Origin: Spirochaetaceae bacterium
Lineage (GTDB): Bacteria; Myxococcota_A; UBA9160; UBA4427
Assembly: GCA_020632655.1 (NCBI GenBank)
Contig: JACKFD010000008.1
Span: 62,001-126,000 of the forward strand
Length of the DNA: 64,000 bases
Direction: 5' to 3'
A model generated the notes under the pieces. It made no database searches and was not told where the DNA came from. It worked only from the letters and a program-made list of their open reading frames with translations. The position numbers and the translations under genes are program-made. Numbering within the stretch: position 1 is the first letter of the stretch; each line of letters opens with the position of its first letter. Shown piece by piece: positions 60,246 through 64,000 of the stretch.

Positions 60246-61253
60246 CTAGACGTGGTTGCGGAGCATCAGCTCCCGGGGATGGGGCTCGAGGTAGAGCTGG
60301 CCGCGGACGTAGTCGACCTCGTGGGTGTGGACGAGGAAGCGCAGCAGCGTGATCGGCACCACGAGCGGGACCCGCATCGCCCGGTAGTCCTCGATCGCCG
60401 CGGCGATCTCGCGCTTCTGAATCGGCGTCACCACGCGCTTCAGGTAGCCGAAGAGATGCTCGAGGACGTTCACGTGGCGCGAGACGGTGGCGGGGCGGCG
60501 CAGCGCCTCGAAGAAGAGCGCGCGGTACCGGGCGTGGACCTCTCGATCGTCGACCTGCCCGAAGCGCCCGACCCAGCGGCCGAGCTCGCGATAGAGCCCC
60601 TCGTCGTGCGCGAGCAGCAGGAACTTGTGGGCCTCGTGGAAGGCGACCAGTCCGCGCCGGGAGGGCCCCCTTCGCTCGTACACGCGCCAGCGATTCGAGC
60701 AGAACACGGCCTCGATGAAACGCTCCCGCAGTACGGGATCGTGCAGCCGCCCCTCCTCCTCGAGCGGCAGGTCGGGCGCCGCATCGCGCACGGCGCGAGC
60801 GAAGAGCCCCACACCCGTCCGACGCACGCCGTCCTTCACGTGCTCGTCATAGACCCGGACTCGATGGGCGCCACAGGAGGGCGAGTCCTTCTTGAGGACG
60901 AAGCCGTCGAGGCCGAGACCGAGCAGCTCGCCCACGCGCGGACGGGCCCAGTCCTCCATGCGCGTGGTCCAGTCCTCGCCGCTGCCCCGTACGACGAGCC
61001 GGTCTCCCTCTTCGCCGCCCCGGAGCTGCACGACCGGTCGAGGGATCCCCATGCCCGCCTCGATCTCCGGGCAGACCGGCACCCAGATCACGTTCGCGTC
61101 GAGGACGTCCGTCAGGTAGCGATCCCGCTTGTGCCCCCCATCGAAGCGCACCTCGGCCCCGAGCAGGCAGGCGGATACACCGACCCGGATCGGCTCGGCC
61201 TCGTCGTGCCACGCCCGCCAGACCTCGTCGCCCGCTTCCCGCGTCGCCTGCAT
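60246..61253 (-). CDS. DUF523-DUF1722 protein (TudS/YbgA-like)
   Basis: 335 residues. N-terminal DUF523 with the conserved cysteines SACLLG (about 35-40), CPE and LKKDSPSCG, as in the thiouracil desulfidase TudS, which binds an Fe-S cluster. The C-terminal DUF1722 half (VAFHEAHKFLLLAHDEG, HLFGYLK, PHPRELMLRNHV) matches YbgA. In other bacteria this fusion sits next to photolyase genes, as it does here across one gene. Role: sulfur-related nucleobase salvage or repair, inferred. Confidence 0.87.
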   Translation of the reverse strand: MQATREAGDEVWRAWHDEAEPIRVGVSACLLGAEVRFDGGHKRDRYLTDVLDANVIWVPVCPEIEAGMGIPRPVVQLRGGEEGDRLVVRGSGEDWTTRMEDWARPRVGELLGLGLDGFVLKKDSPSCGAHRVRVYDEHVKDGVRRTGVGLFARAVRDAAPDLPLEEEGRLHDPVLRERFIEAVFCSNRWRVYERRGPSRRGLVAFHEAHKFLLLAHDEGLYRELGRWVGRFGQVDDREVHARYRALFFEALRRPATVSRHVNVLEHLFGYLKRVVTPIQKREIAAAIEDYRAMRVPLVVPITLLRFLVHTHEVDYVRGQLYLEPHPRELMLRNHV

Positions 61254-61350
61254 CGCCCTTGCCTCCCGACGCACCCTACCCGACGAAGCGTGCCGCGCGT
61301 CTTCCCGCGAGCCCGCCTCGCCCTCGCCTTGCCCGCCCCGGCCGCGAATC

Positions 61351-61356
61351 TAGACT
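61351..61356 (+). promoter_or_regulatory. -10-like element of the SRPBCC gene
   Basis: TAGACT at 61351-61356 with TTGCCC at 61329-61334 (16-base spacer) forms a plausible promoter about 48 bases before the ATG at 61405. Confidence 0.45.
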
Positions 61357-61404
61357 CGCGCTGCCCGTCGCGCCCGGCCCGTCCCCTGCATCGGAGTCCC
61401 GCGC

Positions 61405-61872
61405 ATGCCCCATCGGCTCACGACCGACATCACCCTCGACTGTCCCCTCGACGAGGTCTTCGCCTTCTTCTCCGACGCGAGCAATCTCGAGGCGATCACC
61501 CCGCCCGAGCTCCGTTTCCGGATCCTGACGCCGCTGCCGATCGAGATGCAGCGCGGGCGCCTGATCGACTATCGCCTCAGCCTCTTCGGCATTCCCTTCT
61601 CCTGGCGAACCGAGATCGCCGAGTGGGACATGCCCCATCGCTTCGTCGACCGGCAGCTGCAGGGGCCCTTCGCGCTCTGGGAGCACGAGCACCGCTTCGA
61701 GGCCCTCTCTGCGAGCCGCACCCGGATCCGCGACGAGGTGCGTTATGCGTTGCCCCTCGAGCCCTTCGGCCGACTCGCCCATCCCATCGTCCGCGCGCGC
61801 CTCGACCACATCTTCGCGTTCCGCACCGAGCGGGTGACGGCGCTGCTCGGTCGCCGCGCCCACGCCGCCTAG
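61405..61872 (+). CDS. SRPBCC family protein
   Basis: 155 residues. START/polyketide-cyclase-like helix-grip fold: LDCPLDEVFAFFSDASNLEAITPP at the start and WEHEHRFEALSASRTRIRDEV later. Such proteins bind hydrophobic ligands and often stand with photolyase and DUF523/DUF1722 genes. Its last four bases overlap the photolyase stop on the other strand. Confidence 0.88.
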   Translation: MPHRLTTDITLDCPLDEVFAFFSDASNLEAITPPELRFRILTPLPIEMQRGRLIDYRLSLFGIPFSWRTEIAEWDMPHRFVDRQLQGPFALWEHEHRFEALSASRTRIRDEVRYALPLEPFGRLAHPIVRARLDHIFAFRTERVTALLGRRAHAA

Positions 61873-63365
61873 CGCTCGGCACGATCCGCCTGGCCTTCGG
61901 CACGATCGGCCTGGCGCCCGGCCCGCGCCGCGGCGAAGGCCTCGAGGGCCCGCTCCCGCGCGGCCTTGTGCTCGACGATCGGCGCGGGGTAGCCGGGAAT
62001 CGGCCGATCCGCCTTCCAGGGCGCATGCAGGACGCGCGCGTCGAGATCCCGCAGCTCCGGGACCCAGCGCCGCACGTAGCGCCCCTCCGGATCCCAGCGC
62101 TCGCCCTGACTCACGGGATTGAAGATGCGGAAGTAGGGCTGGGGGTCCGTGCCCGTCGAGGCCGCCCACTGCCAGCCGCCGTTGTTCGAGGCCGGATCCC
62201 CGTCGACCAACGCCTCGAAGAAATGACGCTCGCCGCGACGCCAGTCGATCAGCAGATGTTTGGTCAGGAAGCTCGCGACGATCATGCGCACCCGGTTGTG
62301 CATCCAGCCGGTCTCGCGCAGCTGCCGCATGCCCGCATCGACGAAGGGGTAGCCCGTGCGCCCCTCGCACCAGGCCTCGAAATGCGACTCGTCGCGGCTC
62401 CAGCGCACGCCGTCGTACTCGCGCCGATAGCTCTCGCCGAGCACGCGCGGCTCGTTCTCGAGCACGGCGGCATAGAACTCGCGCCAGACGATCTCGTCGA
62501 GCCACTTCGAGATCCCGGCCTCGAGCGCGGGATCGGCCTCGATCGCCCGCAGCCCCTCGCTCACGCAATGCCGCGCGGAGATCGCCCCGAAGCGCAGGTA
62601 GGGAGAGAGCCTCGAGGTGCCGTCGATGTCGGGGCGATCGCGATCGAGGTGGTAGCGACGCGCGGGCCCCGACAGGAAGGCGCGGAGGCGGCGCCGCGCC
62701 GCGTCCTCACCGGGCGTGGGAAGCTGCGCCGCCGCCTCGTCCTCCGCACCGAGGGACGCGAAGCGCGCGCGCCGACCACGTCCGGGCGGAATCGTTGCCT
62801 TCGGAATCCGGCTGCGGGCGGCGGACCAGCGCGGCGCCTCCTGCCAGCGGGACCACCACGCGTTCCGATAGGGCGTGTAGACCGAGTAGGGATCCCCCTT
62901 CCCCGTCCGGATCTCCCCCGGACCGAAGACCGTGTGATCCCGACACGTGACGACCTCGATCCCCGCATCCTCCAGCACGCGCCGAACGCGTTCGTCGCGT
63001 CGTCGGGCCAGCGGCGTCGCCCCGACGTTCCACGATACGACGCGCGCCCCGCTCGCCCGGACGAGCTCGGGCAGGACCTTCGCCGGCTCGCCCTCGAGGA
63101 TCTGGAGCGGCACCCCGCGACGCGCGAGCGCGTCCCCGAGCCGGTCGACGCAGCCCAGCAGGAATCGGGCTCGCGGCGTTTCCCGTCCTCCCGCGCCCAG
63201 CAGCTCGGGATCCAGCACGAAGACCGGCAGCCACGCCTCGACCCGGTCCGCCAGGGCGGCGAGCGCCGTGTTGTCGTGCAGTCGGAGGTCGTTCCGGAAC
63301 CAATGGATCCCGCGTCCGGCCGACTCCGCCCGGTCTTCGCGGTCGTCCTCAGAGTCCCCACGCAT
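61869..63365 (-). CDS. phrB: Deoxyribodipyrimidine photolyase
   Basis: 498 residues. N-terminal DNA photolyase domain (HWFRNDLRLHDN, about 20-31) and C-terminal FAD-binding domain with EGRTGYPFVDAGMRQL, WMHNRVRM, GDPASNNGGWQWAA and YFRIFNP. It repairs cyclobutane pyrimidine dimers using light. The last residues carry a small tandem duplication (QADRAEGQADRAE) from a 21-base repeat. Overlaps the following FAD oxidoreductase by 17 bases, so the two are coupled. Confidence 0.95.
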   Translation of the reverse strand: MRGDSEDDREDRAESAGRGIHWFRNDLRLHDNTALAALADRVEAWLPVFVLDPELLGAGGRETPRARFLLGCVDRLGDALARRGVPLQILEGEPAKVLPELVRASGARVVSWNVGATPLARRRDERVRRVLEDAGIEVVTCRDHTVFGPGEIRTGKGDPYSVYTPYRNAWWSRWQEAPRWSAARSRIPKATIPPGRGRRARFASLGAEDEAAAQLPTPGEDAARRRLRAFLSGPARRYHLDRDRPDIDGTSRLSPYLRFGAISARHCVSEGLRAIEADPALEAGISKWLDEIVWREFYAAVLENEPRVLGESYRREYDGVRWSRDESHFEAWCEGRTGYPFVDAGMRQLRETGWMHNRVRMIVASFLTKHLLIDWRRGERHFFEALVDGDPASNNGGWQWAASTGTDPQPYFRIFNPVSQGERWDPEGRYVRRWVPELRDLDARVLHAPWKADRPIPGYPAPIVEHKAARERALEAFAAARAGRQADRAEGQADRAER

Positions 63366-64000
63366 CCCGCATCACCCCGAAGAGCAGATCCCCGCTCAGG
63401 AACGCATCCTCGACCCGATCGCCGAGGGTCCAGTCTCCGCAGACTCCGAGCCCCGCCTCCCGATCGAGATCGGGCGACGTCCCCCGACCCGACTCGGCGC
63501 GCGCATGGAGCCATCGATGGGTCGTGGCGAACGCGACCTCGGGCAGCGCCCCGCAGACCGCGCGGGACAGCGCTCGAAGGAGGTCCTGCGAGACCTCGGC
63601 CGGCTCCGCCTCGAGCCGGCCAAGGCTGTACTCGGGCGTCGAGTGCAGCACCCAGACATGCGCACCGCTCCGCCCCGGCTTCGATTCGTTGCGGGCGATC
63701 CAGGCGAGCGGCGAGTGGCGAACGAAGGCCGCGTCGAAGGGAACCGGCAGTTTGTCCTCGAAGCGCACCAGCGTCGCGTGACAGGGTGCCAGGCTCGCAG
63801 CCGCAGCCCGCCGCGCGAGCGCAGGCGACGCCTCGAGCAGCGGCACGGCCTGGGGCGCGGGCACCGCCAGGACGCAGGCGTCGTAGGGTCCCCAGGACGA
63901 GCCGCCCTCGTCCTGCAGCGACCACGAAGACGCGGCCCGCGCGAGCGACGCGATCCGCACACCGGTTCGCAGCGCGACGGGACCGATCAGGTCGCGCGCG
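63349..64000 (-). CDS. NAD(P)/FAD-dependent oxidoreductase (renalase-like), 5' part missing
   Basis: About 216 residues, open to the end of the window, so the N-terminal FAD-binding part is outside. The remaining sequence has the amine-oxidase-type substrate domain (YDACVLAVPAPQAVPLL, PLAWIARNESKPGR) and the C-terminal FAD motif LGVCGDWTLGDRVEDAFLSGDLL. Such proteins are common next to photolyase genes and are often called renalase-like. The stop at 63349 is within the photolyase coding start (17-base overlap). Confidence 0.88.
   Translation of the reverse strand, partial: ARDLIGPVALRTGVRIASLARAASSWSLQDEGGSSWGPYDACVLAVPAPQAVPLLEASPALARRAAAASLAPCHATLVRFEDKLPVPFDAAFVRHSPLAWIARNESKPGRSGAHVWVLHSTPEYSLGRLEAEPAEVSQDLLRALSRAVCGALPEVAFATTHRWLHARAESGRGTSPDLDREAGLGVCGDWTLGDRVEDAFLSGDLLFGVMRDAWGL

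Noticed and set aside
61865..61915. 21-base tandem duplication at the photolyase end as a regulatory repeat
   Set aside because: It simply encodes a repeated QADRAE tail of the protein, in frame, with no structure at the DNA level.
1..64000. CRISPR arrays, insertion sequences, prophage, tRNA and rRNA genes
   Set aside because: No repeat-spacer pattern, transposase, integrase or phage protein was seen, and no cloverleaf or rRNA-like stretch was found by eye; a tRNA scan would be the decisive test.

Overview
The window is very GC-rich (about 70 % by eye), densely coded on both strands, and reads as chromosomal DNA of a free-living, aerobic, metabolically versatile Gram-negative bacterium. Two PEP-CTERM proteins, a PilZ protein of the type common in myxobacteria, several lipoproteins, a periplasmic TTQ amine dehydrogenase, F420-type luciferase-like oxidoreductases, two P450s and many SDR and acyl-CoA enzymes fit an uncultured deltaproteobacterial-type lineage (Myxococcota or Binatota-like). 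That placement is inference; there is no rRNA or marker gene here. I saw no tRNA, rRNA, insertion sequence, prophage or CRISPR array.

Layout. 1-10 kb: the end of a Baeyer-Villiger-type monooxygenase, a Tat-exported dienelactone hydrolase, a zinc metallopeptidase, a BON-LysM protein, a small lipoprotein, an SDR, and a PilZ gene preceded by what looks like a cyclic-di-GMP-I riboswitch. 10-15 kb: an RND exporter, a thiolase and an alpha/beta hydrolase. 14.9-21 kb: a five-gene minus-strand operon (acyl-CoA carboxylase beta and alpha, acyl-CoA dehydrogenase, CitE-type lyase, MaoC hydratase) with the gene content of the mycobacterial leucine/itaconate operon. 21.2-24.8 kb: a MarR-led amidohydrolase operon. 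25-27.3 kb: a translationally coupled TetR / methyltransferase / HgcA-HgcB-like fusion operon. 27.3-29.8 kb: two divergent PEP-CTERM genes sharing a control region with two candidate sigma-54 promoters. 29.7-31.9 kb: a minus-strand cassette ending in a UGSC-family selenoprotein whose in-frame TGA is followed by a convincing bacterial SECIS hairpin. 32-42.4 kb: lipid- or steroid-like catabolic genes (enoyl-CoA hydratase, SDRs, P450, acyl-CoA ligase, DapB-like dehydrogenase, D-aminoacylase-type amidohydrolase, LLM oxidoreductase). 41.5-45.5 kb: a methyltransferase, lipoprotein, somatomedin-B-domain protein and another envelope protein. 45.5-50.7 kb: SDRs, a second LLM oxidoreductase, an aminoglycoside-phosphotransferase-like protein and TesB. 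50.8-58.2 kb: one long plus-strand run, SDR - GMC oxidoreductase - P450 - mauB-mauE-mauD-mauA-like genes - cytochrome c. 58.2-64 kb: AsmA, a DUF523/DUF1722 protein, SRPBCC protein, photolyase and a partial FAD oxidoreductase.

How it fits together. Most of the window serves uptake-independent breakdown of hydrophobic or branched carbon compounds through CoA thioesters, with oxygenases feeding acyl-CoA ligases, dehydrogenases, hydratases, thiolase and thioesterase. Set into this are four items that ordinary annotation would miss or mislabel: the recoded UGA of the UGSC protein, the corrinoid/ferredoxin HgcAB-like fusion in an apparently aerobic genome, the c-di-GMP riboswitch in front of a c-di-GMP-binding PilZ protein, and the TTQ-type amine dehydrogenase cluster without mauG.
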